Below are positions 7,679-15,590 of a DNA stretch of 64,000 nt, one piece after another. The position numbers and the translations under genes are program-made. The notes beneath the pieces were generated by a model. That model made no database searches. It was not told where the DNA came from and worked only from the letters and a program-made list of their open reading frames with translations. The first letter of the stretch is position 1; each line of letters begins with the position of its first letter. The stretch comes from Calothrix sp. 336/3 (GTDB taxonomy: Bacteria; Cyanobacteriota; Cyanobacteriia; Cyanobacteriales; Nostocaceae). The stretch spans positions 2,706,700-2,770,699 of the forward strand of contig NZ_CP011382.1 in NCBI RefSeq assembly GCF_000734895.2. Direction: 5' to 3'.

Positions 7679-8500
7679 TTATACTCGCTCAATAACACTA
7701 CGTAAACGTGTGCTACCAAACGCGACTAAATTTACAGGGTGATGCTGACCCCAAATGAGAAGTTGAGCATACCTGAACCTTACATCTACACGTCTTCTAC
7801 GAATTGGTTTGTTTACCTGTCTTCCATAGACACGGTGAGTTCCTGGATTAGTTGAATAGGTGCGGTCATGTTCTACAAATTGAAAATTATCACGGTCAAA
7901 AGTGTGATTCTGGATGCTCAAAACCTTCCTGACTACACGCTCCCCCTCAGCTTTATTTTTTACGAATAATCGCAAATCATAACCGCGCTCTAAATCTTGG
8001 TATGTCGCCTTGAACCATCCTTTTTCCCAAATTAAAGCGGGAGTGGCTATTTCTTGTTTTATAGCCCTTGCTAATTGTTCGGCTTTGGCTCGTGAGATAG
8101 TTTCTTGTGTTTCATTCATCAGTCGGAAGGTAATTTCCCCTTCTGCCTGGGGAACTTTGTTAGTAGCGTGAGTTACTGTATCCCATGGTTCCAAAAAATA
8201 GAGTTTTACCTGTGGTTTAAATCTGCGATCAGGTTGATATTCTTGCACAGGAATTCCATACACTGGACGTTGCACCGATTGAAGTCTCCCTACAACAACT
8301 TCAAACAACCATTGACGCTGTTGCATCATAATTCCAGAGTCATCATCTTTTATCAAACAAGCGTGTTTTAAACTTGCTTTTGGGGTTGATATATCGTTGT
8401 CTGCTTGGTTTTTAAAATAAGCTCTAACTGCTTTATTATGTTCGCGTCTGATGGAGTCTTGAAGGTGTTCAAACTCACTAAATCCATTTGGTAAAGGCAT
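7679..8500 (-). CDS. Unidentified 273-residue protein of the structural string
   Basis: A 273-residue protein of mixed alpha/beta type with a strikingly basic C-terminal third (RQVNKPIRRRRVDVRFRYAQ). Residues 60-130 contain beta-like strands (WLFEVVVGRLQSV, PQVKLYFLEPWDTV, EITFRLMNET) followed by a helix (RAKAEQLARAIKQEI). The start codon overlaps the stop of the 885-residue protein gene (TAATG), so the two are coupled. I cannot assign a role. It is one of the larger candidates for a coat or minor virion protein. Confidence 0.65.
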   Translation of the reverse strand: MPLPNGFSEFEHLQDSIRREHNKAVRAYFKNQADNDISTPKASLKHACLIKDDDSGIMMQQRQWLFEVVVGRLQSVQRPVYGIPVQEYQPDRRFKPQVKLYFLEPWDTVTHATNKVPQAEGEITFRLMNETQETISRAKAEQLARAIKQEIATPALIWEKGWFKATYQDLERGYDLRLFVKNKAEGERVVRKVLSIQNHTFDRDNFQFVEHDRTYSTNPGTHRVYGRQVNKPIRRRRVDVRFRYAQLLIWGQHHPVNLVAFGSTRLRSVIERV

Positions 8501-11157
8501 TATTCGTCTTCCTCCTTGTCTGAGTCAGTAATGTCTTTCCCTTCACTAACTGCTTTCTCTGTATCTTTGCGTTGTTTAGTCGCTTTATTGTCTGGTCTAT
8601 CTTTTGGTAAAGCGTCTTCAAGATTCTTGTTAAATTCGTTTCTTTGCTCGTTTAACTCATTTAAATTGTCTTGGATAGAAACAATTTCACTTGTTACCAT
8701 CTCTATTCCAGAAGCAGCTTCCTCTAGGTTCTCTAACCGTTGTTGCCACTTGCTTTGAGCGTTTACACGCTCTGGCATCCAGTTGTAAGCTTTTTCACCT
8801 ACTACACCGAATCTTTTTAAAGCATTTCCGATTTTCCCGGTGTTTTCTGCCGTCCATTCAGATATTGAACGGGCAGAATCAAACATACTTCTCACGCTAC
8901 TAGCAACATTAGCTGCTGACTGATAAATTCTATTCCATTTTTTCCAGGTAGTTTTCATACCTGACCACGTTTCTACACCAAATATGCCCTTGGCAATATT
9001 ATCTACAAAGTCTCCTATAATTTCCCTAGAATTGAACCCTACACCCTCTAAATCTTCAAAAAAGATATTAGCAATATTGTCTACAACTCCGAAAAGAGTA
9101 TCCCCGATACTCGATGACAGCATATATGCATTGTGAAGAGTATTTACCCAGGTAAATACATTCAGTAATCGGTCAACTTTCAACCATTTAGTAAACATCT
9201 TTGTATAGTCTGTTAAACCAATTGGTTGACCACCCTTGCCAATTATTTGAGGTCCTACACGTCTGGTGTAGTCCTCAAAAAAGGCTTGGGTTTGACCAGA
9301 TAAACCATTTTGATGTACTTTCGGTCCGAGGCGATTCAATACCTCTTGCAGTCCTACCAGGTCTAAACCGTTGAGAATTGCGTTTAGCTGGTCGAGTTTG
9401 TCGCCATTGTCTTTTGATTGTTGCAAGGTGTCTTTTCCCTGCTTGAAAATACTTGCTCCACAGGGGTCACAAGTAGAACCGGGGGCGGGTTCTGGTTGGG
9501 ATTGCGGGATACCAGGTGAAACGTTGGGTCTAGGTAACACGGGTGGGAATTGTTTAGGGGCTTTTTCTGGGTCGGATGTTGTACCGGGATTGGGGTTGGG
9601 ATTGGGGTTGGGATTGGGATTAGGGTTGGGATTGGGATTAGGATTAGGGTTGGGATTGGGATTAGGATTAGGGTTGGGATTGGGATTAGGATTAGGGTTG
9701 GGATTGGGGTTGGGATTAGGGTTGGGATTAGGGTTGGGATTGGGATTAGGGTTGGGATTGGGATTAGGATAACTAGAACCTGTTGGAGTGAAATCTCTCC
9801 GAGAGGACGGGCTGGAGTGGGAAACAGGTTTAGGGGTTGAGCCTTCAACTGGTCCATGGTCAAGTAATGAGAATTCAGTGTAATAATTTGCCTGTCCACT
9901 TCCCCCGAATGATGCCCAATTAATATCCGGGGTGGCTCCTCGGTTTGTCCTTCCCCTGCTCAATAAGTCAAAGCTTTGTCCCCATGGTTCGGATACAAAA
10001 CGATATCCCGCAAATGGAGACCAAAAAACATATCTGACAACTTCACTCCCAAAAATATTACTAACTAGGAAGTCAGCATAATATGCGGCTCCATTTGGTT
10101 GCCCTTCTGTATCAATGTATGTGGTGTTTCCTGGAATTGGGGTTAACGCCGATTCGGTGGGGCTTGGTGGGGGAAAGAATACGTCAGCAACATAACTCCC
10201 AATCATTGAGCCAATAATTGACCCCGCAAAAGTTCCGACGGGTCCCGCTAAACTTCCCAGAGTCGCGCCGATGGTTCCGCCTGTTGTGGTGATGACTGTT
10301 GCAGCTGCTGCTTCTGCTAGTGGTTGCCCATTAGAAATTCTCATCCCAAATTCTAGGGATGTTGTAACTACTCCCAAACCAGGAATTAATTTGCCAAATT
10401 TACCCGGTTTTCCTGTGGGAGTGAAATTTTTTGGGGAACTAGGGGGAGCTAAAAAGCCCTTGGGTTTTGCTGGTGTAGGTAGGTCAAATTTGACTTCTTT
10501 AACCTGAACTTTTACCGGGTTTTTTGGTGTTGTGTGGGGAATAAAATCCGGTACTTTCTGGCTAGGGTCAAAGAGTGGGTCTATCTGGGTTTTATAACCA
10601 GGTCGCGCTCCTGGTGTTGCGGATGGTGGCGCAAGGTCTACTGTAGACGGGGTTGAGGGGGGATGTTGAACCGATGGAGATTTTACCCGGTTTAATTGCT
10701 CCTGACGTAGCCGGATAATATCTTCTAATTCGTTGGGTGGGGTAATGTTTCTGGGTGGTTTGTTTAGCTGGTCAAATCCATCCGGGGGTAATATTTCAAC
10801 CTCTCGGATAAAGGCATCAGAACCCGTAACCCGCTTGTAAAGGTCATCTATCTGTTTTCTCTGCTCAAAGGCATTTTTTAGGGCTTCTTGCTTCTCTACA
10901 AGTTCCCTAACCGCGTTGTTAAATGATTGGGATGATTCATCAATAACCTTATTAGAAATAGGGGGACGAGCTAACTCTCCCCCTTTTTCTACCCTCAGAA
11001 ATTCCAACTTAGGTTTAGTTTTTGGAGCCGGATTATCAAAATTTAAATCAAGCTTTGGTTTAGATTTTTTAGGTTCCTCAAAATCCATCCGGAACGGGTC
11101 ACGGAACGAATTCTGAAATGGGTTATTTAGCGGGTCTCTGAGGGGTTGCGGTTCCAT
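8500..11157 (-). CDS. Large multidomain protein with glycine-rich membrane-active region and (Pro-Asn)30 linker
   Basis: An 885-residue protein, the largest product of the element. Residues 1-250 are Pro/Lys-rich with a short coiled coil (about 75-110). Residues 256-327 form a hydrophobic Gly/Ala-rich stretch with glycine-zipper spacing (TTGGTIGATLGSLAGPVGTF, IIGSMIGSYVADVFF), able to insert into membranes. A folded segment follows (330-430), then 61 residues of strict Pro-Asn alternation (464-524). The C-terminal 340 residues are helical, with a CDPC motif near 556 and a charged tail. There is no signal peptide. The design recalls adhesion, penetration or tape-measure-like virion proteins, but I find no named family. 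It starts on the base after the stop of the 102-residue gene. Confidence 0.7.
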   Translation of the reverse strand: MEPQPLRDPLNNPFQNSFRDPFRMDFEEPKKSKPKLDLNFDNPAPKTKPKLEFLRVEKGGELARPPISNKVIDESSQSFNNAVRELVEKQEALKNAFEQRKQIDDLYKRVTGSDAFIREVEILPPDGFDQLNKPPRNITPPNELEDIIRLRQEQLNRVKSPSVQHPPSTPSTVDLAPPSATPGARPGYKTQIDPLFDPSQKVPDFIPHTTPKNPVKVQVKEVKFDLPTPAKPKGFLAPPSSPKNFTPTGKPGKFGKLIPGLGVVTTSLEFGMRISNGQPLAEAAAATVITTTGGTIGATLGSLAGPVGTFAGSIIGSMIGSYVADVFFPPPSPTESALTPIPGNTTYIDTEGQPNGAAYYADFLVSNIFGSEVVRYVFWSPFAGYRFVSEPWGQSFDLLSRGRTNRGATPDINWASFGGSGQANYYTEFSLLDHGPVEGSTPKPVSHSSPSSRRDFTPTGSSYPNPNPNPNPNPNPNPNPNPNPNPNPNPNPNPNPNPNPNPNPNPNPNPNPNPNPNPNPNPNPGTTSDPEKAPKQFPPVLPRPNVSPGIPQSQPEPAPGSTCDPCGASIFKQGKDTLQQSKDNGDKLDQLNAILNGLDLVGLQEVLNRLGPKVHQNGLSGQTQAFFEDYTRRVGPQIIGKGGQPIGLTDYTKMFTKWLKVDRLLNVFTWVNTLHNAYMLSSSIGDTLFGVVDNIANIFFEDLEGVGFNSREIIGDFVDNIAKGIFGVETWSGMKTTWKKWNRIYQSAANVASSVRSMFDSARSISEWTAENTGKIGNALKRFGVVGEKAYNWMPERVNAQSKWQQRLENLEEAASGIEMVTSEIVSIQDNLNELNEQRNEFNKNLEDALPKDRPDNKATKQRKDTEKAVSEGKDITDSDKEEDE
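9586..9768 (-). repeat. Hexamer-type repeat encoding (Pro-Asn)30-Pro; G-rich on plus strand
   Basis: The 183-bp tract codes for 61 alternating Pro and Asn residues. On the plus strand it reads as runs of GG/GGG separated by ATT or GTT every six bases, a telomere-like pattern with high G-quadruplex potential on the strand that is the transcription template. Codons vary (CCC/CCT, AAT/AAC) in 12- to 30-bp higher-order blocks, which suggests growth by slippage. Confidence 0.95.
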
Positions 11158-11466
11158 TTATGCGGCAGTCTTGAAGCTAGCAGGGATTGCGGTTTCACTT
11201 ATAGGCATAGCGTATGTCCATGGGTTGTTTGCTCCTATTAAATGCTCAACATTCATAGGGATAGACATCCGAATTAATGCCCGGTATTTGTTGTCTGCTT
11301 CGACGTAAAACACCCCATGTTGTGCGACACGCTGTGTGTATCCTGGGGCTTCGATTGCCGTGGTCGTCAAGTTTATTTGGGCTAGTGCGCTACCTACCCA
11401 AAAGGCAAGTTTTTCGAGGGAATCAATATTACTGGGTAGGTCTGTATCTTTGTTAAATGCTGTCAT
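11158..11466 (-). CDS. Small putative virion protein, unknown family
   Basis: A 102-residue protein with an N-terminal helix (SLEKLAFWVGSALAQINLTT) and a beta-rich remainder (QHGVFYVEADNKYRALIRMS), ending MPISETAIPASFKTAA. It has no signal peptide. It directly precedes the 885-residue gene with no intergenic base. Size and position would suit a major coat or scaffold component. No family assignment is possible by eye. Confidence 0.6.
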   Translation of the reverse strand: MTAFNKDTDLPSNIDSLEKLAFWVGSALAQINLTTTAIEAPGYTQRVAQHGVFYVEADNKYRALIRMSIPMNVEHLIGANNPWTYAMPISETAIPASFKTAA

Positions 11467-11519
11467 TTATCTAGGTAATGGTGTAACATTGTTTACATCA
11501 TTATTTGCAGCCATTCTCT

Positions 11520-11557
11520 AAGCGATCGTCCCGTGTTCACTCTAGGCGATCGCTTTT
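11520..11557 (+). terminator. HIP1-containing hairpin
   Basis: AAGCGATCG at 11520-11528 pairs with CGATCGCTT at 11547-11555 across an 18-base loop, with TTTT on the plus strand. It separates the two small zinc-protein genes from the virion-like block, so it may also act as an attenuator for leftward transcription. Confidence 0.45.
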
Positions 11558-11571
11558 ATCTTATCCTTCTT

Positions 11572-11814
11572 TCAATACCATTCGTCTTGAATAGGGTCGT
11601 ATTCTCCCACTGAATACATAATCTCTCGGATAAAATTATCCTCACTAGTAAACCATGTATCTGATTTCTTTTCTGTTTTTATAGGTGGGAAGAAGCAATT
11701 ACATTTCTTACAGTGATACAACTTTTTCTCTACGTCAAAAGGCATCTTGTTTAAGTCAATAGCAATGCAGCCACGAGGACACGAACCGGACTCTATTACA
11801 TTATATTTAGCCAT
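11572..11814 (-). CDS. Small zinc-binding protein
   Basis: An 80-residue protein with a probable four-cysteine zinc site: SCPRGC at residues 11-16 and CKKCNC near 34-39. The rest is acidic with no known domain (EDNFIREIMYSVGEYDPIQ). It overlaps the upstream gene by 8 bp. Small zinc-ribbon proteins of mobile elements are often regulators or inhibitors, but nothing here shows which. Confidence 0.6.
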   Translation of the reverse strand: MAKYNVIESGSCPRGCIAIDLNKMPFDVEKKLYHCKKCNCFFPPIKTEKKSDTWFTSEDNFIREIMYSVGEYDPIQDEWY

Positions 11815-12100
11815 TTTCCTCCCCTTGTTGTTTTACTAATTTCATCGCTTCACGCCAAAGACTTGTTATCATCGTTGTCTCGGCTTCGTATCCTTCCCAG
11901 TCATCTCTATTCGCTCTAGCCTCCATCCATAATGGAAAAGGATAATGATAAAAATTGACAGACCAGCTATGACCATTCGGAGAATCTATACAGAGCCAAG
12001 AGAGAAAATTTGTTATCTTGTAATCGCATAGTACCTGTTGACTTCTCAGATAGTTTGTCACCTTGATTAAAGGAATTTGAGCATCTTTTAGTTTTGACAT
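11807..12100 (-). CDS. Element-borne small protein, unknown function
   Basis: A 97-residue protein with an aromatic-rich core (FLSWLCIDSPNGHSWSVNFY, YPFPLWMEARANRDDW) and a helical end (AMKLVKQQGEENG). Beta strands followed by a helix suggest a small alpha/beta fold. It overlaps the next gene by 8 bp. Upstream lies the 12105-12190 dyad repeat, which may control it. Confidence 0.55.
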   Translation of the reverse strand: MSKLKDAQIPLIKVTNYLRSQQVLCDYKITNFLSWLCIDSPNGHSWSVNFYHYPFPLWMEARANRDDWEGYEAETTMITSLWREAMKLVKQQGEENG

Positions 12101-12104
12101 GACA

Positions 12105-12190
12105 TGACCTGACCAGATGACCAGAGGCTTGACCAGTGCTGACCTACGTTGTTTTAGACTTCCTATTTCTGGTCAGGTCATCTGGTCAAG
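12105..12190. promoter_or_regulatory. Dyad of iteron-like sites in the gap behind the ATPase gene
   Basis: TGACCAGATGACC at 12110-12122 is repeated in perfect inverted orientation at 12176-12188. Related half-sites (TTGACCAG, CTGACC) lie between, around 12129-12144. The motif closely resembles the GATCAGATGATC iterons inside the rep gene (19494-19790), differing mainly by C-to-T changes, so the same protein may bind both. It lies just upstream of the 97-residue gene and could be an operator or a second replication-control site. Confidence 0.6.
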
Positions 12191-12202
12191 CATCTTTTAA
12201 TA

Positions 12203-13612
12203 TTATGAGATACGGTAGCCAGAAGTTTTATCCCCGTCAATCAATCCCTGTTCTTTTAACTCTTCTAATGCTCTATCGAGGATGTCTATTTTTGCCATCT
12301 CTGGTTGCTGTCTTTTTATGTGACTGCGAATAGCTTCAAAGGATGTTATCCCAAGAGAGCCAGCTATTTTATCAAAGATACATTCAATCAGATCATCGCC
12401 TATTGTTTCCTCCACAGTTTCAACTTGAATTTTGTCCGTGACTTCCTTCAAGTATGTTTCAGTATCTCTGTCGAAAGCTGAATAGTTTTCTAACTTTGGC
12501 ATGGGATACCAGTTAGCAGTACCACCCCAATAAATAGCGCGATCGCATTCTGATTTTTTGGCTAATTCTTCCACCTCACTGGATGAGAATTTCTTGAACA
12601 AACTAGACCTTCTCCACTGCTCTAACACTCCTATTGAGTCGGAATGCACAATGACCAAACTTATCAGCTGCGAGTTAGCCGATAAATTACTACCATTTCC
12701 TCCTACAAAAGGCGTTTGGTAAAATACCCAAATTCTCTTGCCCGTCGAGTTACCACTGCTAGTTATGCCGATTATTTTGTCATTGAGTGCGGTTGATTTT
12801 GCGGTCTGTAATCTAGCCCCAATGATTGTCCCTTCATCAATTATTAGTAGGGTTCCGTTGTTGCCCTGGACGTAGTTGTCATAGTCTGCGATCGCACTTT
12901 CAAACCACGCCGCGACAGTTTGGGGCTTGGCAGTTTCACAATGCAATCTTCTCTCTTCATCGACAATTCCCTGAAAATATCCATATTCCCTTGGGTCATC
13001 CTTGCCATTGATTAGGAATATTTTTTTCCCTGGATGTTTTAGCTTTAACGCTCTACAGGCATTAGCGATCAGCATTCCCTTACCGCTACCACCCAGCCCT
13101 ATGCCCGCTATATTCTGAATGCGATCGGTCAATTCTGCGATGATGTCTATTTCTCCGGCTTGAATGACTTCCGGAATGTTTTGATCATCTTCACTAGCTT
13201 CTATTGCCTGAGAGTTTGTTTCCCGTTCTAACTCCCAATAGTCCGAGGCATCGGGGGAAAATTCCAGATTTTCGCTGGATGCAAATAGCAACTCAGTCAT
13301 AACCTGATCGCGTCCGTTCTGGTCGAGATAAGCCCGAAAATCGCTTCCGCACAGCACATGAGCTACGCATCCGGTGTTTTTGATGTATTTCTTGTTTCTG
13401 TCGGCGTTATACGCCCGTTTTATGCCTCTGAAGGTGAAATATCCTCCCACGGCGAAACCAAGTATAGGAGTAGAAAAGCTCGCTACTCCTATTCCCAAAA
13501 CTAGTCCCAAAACCAAAGTTTCGGCTGATCTGTCATTGTCTGCCGTCTGGTACGCCACTTTTGACCACTGCAAAGCATCCCTATGTAATTGTTTAGGATT
13601 GAATCTAGTCAT
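12203..13612 (-). CDS. Membrane-anchored P-loop ATPase (packaging/assembly or DNA-transfer type)
   Basis: A 469-residue protein. A hydrophobic hairpin at about 31-60 (ETLVLGLVLGIGVASF; GFAVGGYFTFRGI) anchors it to the membrane. The Walker A motif GLGGSGKG is at 172-179 and Walker B TLLIIDEG near 254-261. A threonine/serine-rich sensor region follows (IGITSSGNSTGKRIWVFYQT), and a winged-helix-like C-terminus occupies roughly 400-469 (LDRALEELKEQGLIDGD). This resembles FtsK/HerA, Zot and conjugative coupling ATPases in outline, but there is no relaxase, nuclease or FtsK gamma domain. ATG at 13612 is preferred; the frame is open to 13663. Two membrane-protein genes lie directly upstream, suggesting a complex. 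Confidence 0.75.
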   Translation of the reverse strand: MTRFNPKQLHRDALQWSKVAYQTADNDRSAETLVLGLVLGIGVASFSTPILGFAVGGYFTFRGIKRAYNADRNKKYIKNTGCVAHVLCGSDFRAYLDQNGRDQVMTELLFASSENLEFSPDASDYWELERETNSQAIEASEDDQNIPEVIQAGEIDIIAELTDRIQNIAGIGLGGSGKGMLIANACRALKLKHPGKKIFLINGKDDPREYGYFQGIVDEERRLHCETAKPQTVAAWFESAIADYDNYVQGNNGTLLIIDEGTIIGARLQTAKSTALNDKIIGITSSGNSTGKRIWVFYQTPFVGGNGSNLSANSQLISLVIVHSDSIGVLEQWRRSSLFKKFSSSEVEELAKKSECDRAIYWGGTANWYPMPKLENYSAFDRDTETYLKEVTDKIQVETVEETIGDDLIECIFDKIAGSLGITSFEAIRSHIKRQQPEMAKIDILDRALEELKEQGLIDGDKTSGYRIS

Positions 13613-13633
13613 ATATATTTTTCCAGAACTCAG

Positions 13634-13688
13634 GCAACCGCACCTAGTTCGACTTGGCAACATCTCGTTATGGCGGTTGCTTTTTTTT
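13634..13688 (+). terminator. Hairpin plus T8 on the strand opposite the genes
   Basis: GCAACCGC at 13634-13641 pairs with GCGGTTGC at 13673-13680, followed by eight T on the plus strand (13681-13688). Both neighbouring genes read leftward, so this would end a rightward, antisense transcript running through the ATPase gene. Alternatively it is a palindromic protein-binding site. Confidence 0.5.
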
Positions 13689-14388
13689 ATCTTGCTGTGG
13701 ACTGTGTGCGGTTAATGGTAAAAGCAAGCTTGCCTACCCACAAAAGCAAATTCAAGCCAAGCTCTACACCGAACAAAGTGATCAAAGCCAATACCAAATT
13801 CAGGAATAGAATTCTGTCCCACTGTCCAGTCAAAACAAAATAGAAAAAATCTGTGATTTTGCCTGATTCAACTGGACTATATTTCCAGAAACAAATTAGA
13901 AAATCCAGTGTATAAGCTGCAAGTCTAATTCTGCTGAGATTGTCTAGGAATGCCGTAGGTAATGTGTTATAGGTTTTTTTCAAAACCTGAACCGTAGGAT
14001 CGTCGTTGTCTTTAATTGCATATTTTGTTTGAGAATCCGCATCCTTGATGACCTCTTCTAAAAATCCAGGATGGTTATACAAAATTACTGGCAAAACTTC
14101 TATTAGTTGAAAAGTTGCCCAAAGGCAAAAGCCAGTTAGACCAGCTATTCCTATCCCTAGAGCTAGCCCTATCCCGTTCAAAAAAGGAATCTTTGATAAA
14201 AGGTTAGTGTCTCCAATTACGTTCAATCCTAGGGCAGATACAGCGTCTACGTAGGGCTTGATATTGACTAACGCGATCGCCACTATCGATAAAAGCAGAA
14301 AAAACCAAAGTACTTTAAACCATGCTTGGGGAACCGAGCTAGATGATTGTTTTGAGTTTGAGCTACTGTTTTTTGCACCTAATCCCAT
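13687..14388 (-). CDS. Polytopic membrane protein, unknown function
   Basis: A 233-residue protein with about four membrane segments: near 24-45 (WFKVLWFFLLLSIVAIALVN), two in the 70-105 region (IGLALGIGIAGLTGFCLWAT), and one near 195-222 (ILFLNLVLALITLFGVELGL). The middle is soluble (about 110-165). It sits between a bitopic protein gene (4-base gap) and the membrane ATPase gene, so the three probably form one envelope-associated machine. No family recognised. Confidence 0.65.
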   Translation of the reverse strand: MGLGAKNSSSNSKQSSSSVPQAWFKVLWFFLLLSIVAIALVNIKPYVDAVSALGLNVIGDTNLLSKIPFLNGIGLALGIGIAGLTGFCLWATFQLIEVLPVILYNHPGFLEEVIKDADSQTKYAIKDNDDPTVQVLKKTYNTLPTAFLDNLSRIRLAAYTLDFLICFWKYSPVESGKITDFFYFVLTGQWDRILFLNLVLALITLFGVELGLNLLLWVGKLAFTINRTQSTAR

Positions 14389-14391
14389 TTG

Positions 14392-14886
14392 TCATTTCTC
14401 CGGAGTGTTGTAGTAAAGTCTGGCTCCATTAATCCTTTTGACTGTTTTCATGACTAAATCCCTATTCCCCGTGTAGGCGATTTCCCCTATGACGGGTTTT
14501 CTGTCCAGGTTGGGAACCAAAATAGCCGTGTTGCCGTTGCCATCACAGACAACAGTTCCAGAGGGTAAAGGACGTTTTGTAATGCGGTCGATGACCGCCT
14601 CACCGGGTACTAATGTCGCTAGATTTGTTGGGGAGTTTGCCGCCACAACTAATAGACAACCATCTTTGTATCTTTGGCTGGCTATCGCGGCTTTTGCTTT
14701 TGCGATTTCCTGTGATTGTTCTAGTTTTCTTGTTTCTTGGGAACTGGCACTGATGCGGGTTTTGTCTTCATTCAAAAGCTGAATACTTCTGGAAATGTCA
14801 TCTCTAGCCGCGAACAGCAAAACCAGGATGACGACCCCAAAGACAAAATCGGTGAAGTGTCTATGAGAGAAAATTCTGAGTTTCAT
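14392..14886 (-). CDS. Bitopic membrane protein with extracytoplasmic domain
   Basis: A 164-residue protein with one membrane helix at about 11-28 (FTDFVFGVVILVLLFAARDD), a short coiled coil (about 30-65) and a beta-type C-terminal domain of roughly 90 residues (GCLLVVAANSPTNLATLVPG; GTVVCDGNGNTAILVPNL). The C-terminal part may be exported to the periplasm. It is the first of three adjacent genes for membrane proteins (164, 233 and ATPase). Confidence 0.6.
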   Translation of the reverse strand: MKLRIFSHRHFTDFVFGVVILVLLFAARDDISRSIQLLNEDKTRISASSQETRKLEQSQEIAKAKAAIASQRYKDGCLLVVAANSPTNLATLVPGEAVIDRITKRPLPSGTVVCDGNGNTAILVPNLDRKPVIGEIAYTGNRDLVMKTVKRINGARLYYNTPEK

Positions 14887-14929
14887 AATTAATGAACCTC
14901 ACCGCAATTAGTGAGGTTAAATAGATAGA

Positions 14930-15187
14930 TTATTTGCTAGCTAATGCTTGTATTAATGCTCCAAGTTGTCCCTGGTCTAGTTCCTTCATTCTCATTACCA
15001 CTGCGATCGCTTCCTGTGATGGTGGATTTTCACAGTAGGTATCTAGATAATGTTGCGCCGCCTCAGAGATTAACCATGCCTGGTCTGATTCATTCATGTT
15101 CTGGAGTAATTCTCCATAGTGTTCCGCGATGTCGGATATCAAAGCATTGTTAGTGTCACAGTAAAAACCGATCGGTTTTGTTGCCAT
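14930..15187 (-). CDS. Small soluble protein, unknown function
   Basis: An 85-residue protein (MATKPIGFYCDTNNALISDI) predicted mostly helical. The start at 15187 is chosen because GAGGAA lies at good spacing upstream; the frame also allows a Met five codons earlier. No family recognised. It opens the membrane-protein gene group and is separated from the zinc-ribbon gene by a 133-bp gap that probably holds a promoter. Confidence 0.55.
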   Translation of the reverse strand: MATKPIGFYCDTNNALISDIAEHYGELLQNMNESDQAWLISEAAQHYLDTYCENPPSQEAIAVVMRMKELDQGQLGALIQALASK

Positions 15188-15226
15188 GGTAAAATTCCTC
15201 AATAATGTGTTGACTGCACATATAAG

Positions 15227-15255
15227 GCGATCGCTTCCTGGTGTGGTGCGATCGC
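15227..15255. repeat. Pair of HIP1 octamers in a promoter-like gap
   Basis: GCGATCGC occurs at 15227-15234 and again at 15248-15255, 13 bases apart. Each is self-complementary, so the pair can form a hairpin or be a direct repeat. It lies just upstream of the 85-residue gene. A similar paired arrangement marks 3693-3724 and 11520-11555 in the same element. Confidence 0.6.
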
Positions 15256-15320
15256 TTTAAAATTTTTCATCTAGCCAAGTAGCCGGCTTCCCGCATATCA
15301 CTGAGAGTTTCAAGAGATTC

Positions 15321-15590
15321 CTACTCACAGTCCCAACACTGCATTAGTACTTCATCATCCTCCGGGTAATCAATGAAGTGTATCTCTTGACTGCCACAGT
15401 TAGGGCAAGTGTTGGTTAAAAAGATGGTTTCCCTTTCCCCTTTGGTTAGAGGAGGGAAATTGATTTCATGTTCTTTGCAAAATTGACTCAAGATTTCACA
15501 AGTCTTTTGCTTGATTTCCTCAATATCAGTAGATGTTTGATAAATGGGGAAAAGCGCTTTAATCAATCTCCCTACTTGTTTTTCGTACAT
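15321..15590 (-). CDS. Zinc-ribbon protein
   Basis: An 89-residue protein with a helical N-terminal half (VGRLIKALFPIYQTSTDIEE) and a C-terminal zinc ribbon: CPNCGSQEIHF then CWDCE at the very end. The last cysteine pair lies within three residues of the stop. Zinc ribbons of this form bind nucleic acid or act as transcription regulators. It overlaps the upstream gene by 19 bp and so belongs to the early leftward group. Confidence 0.6.
   Translation of the reverse strand: MYEKQVGRLIKALFPIYQTSTDIEEIKQKTCEILSQFCKEHEINFPPLTKGERETIFLTNTCPNCGSQEIHFIDYPEDDEVLMQCWDCE

Noticed and set aside
9586..9768. Telomere of a linear replicon
   Set aside because: The repeat is internal, in frame, and codes for a regular Pro-Asn segment.
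9371..9899. Open frames rich in Gly-Leu, Ile-Pro or Gly-Ile on both strands
   Set aside because: They are other-frame readings of the Pro-Asn repeat tract of the 885-residue gene.
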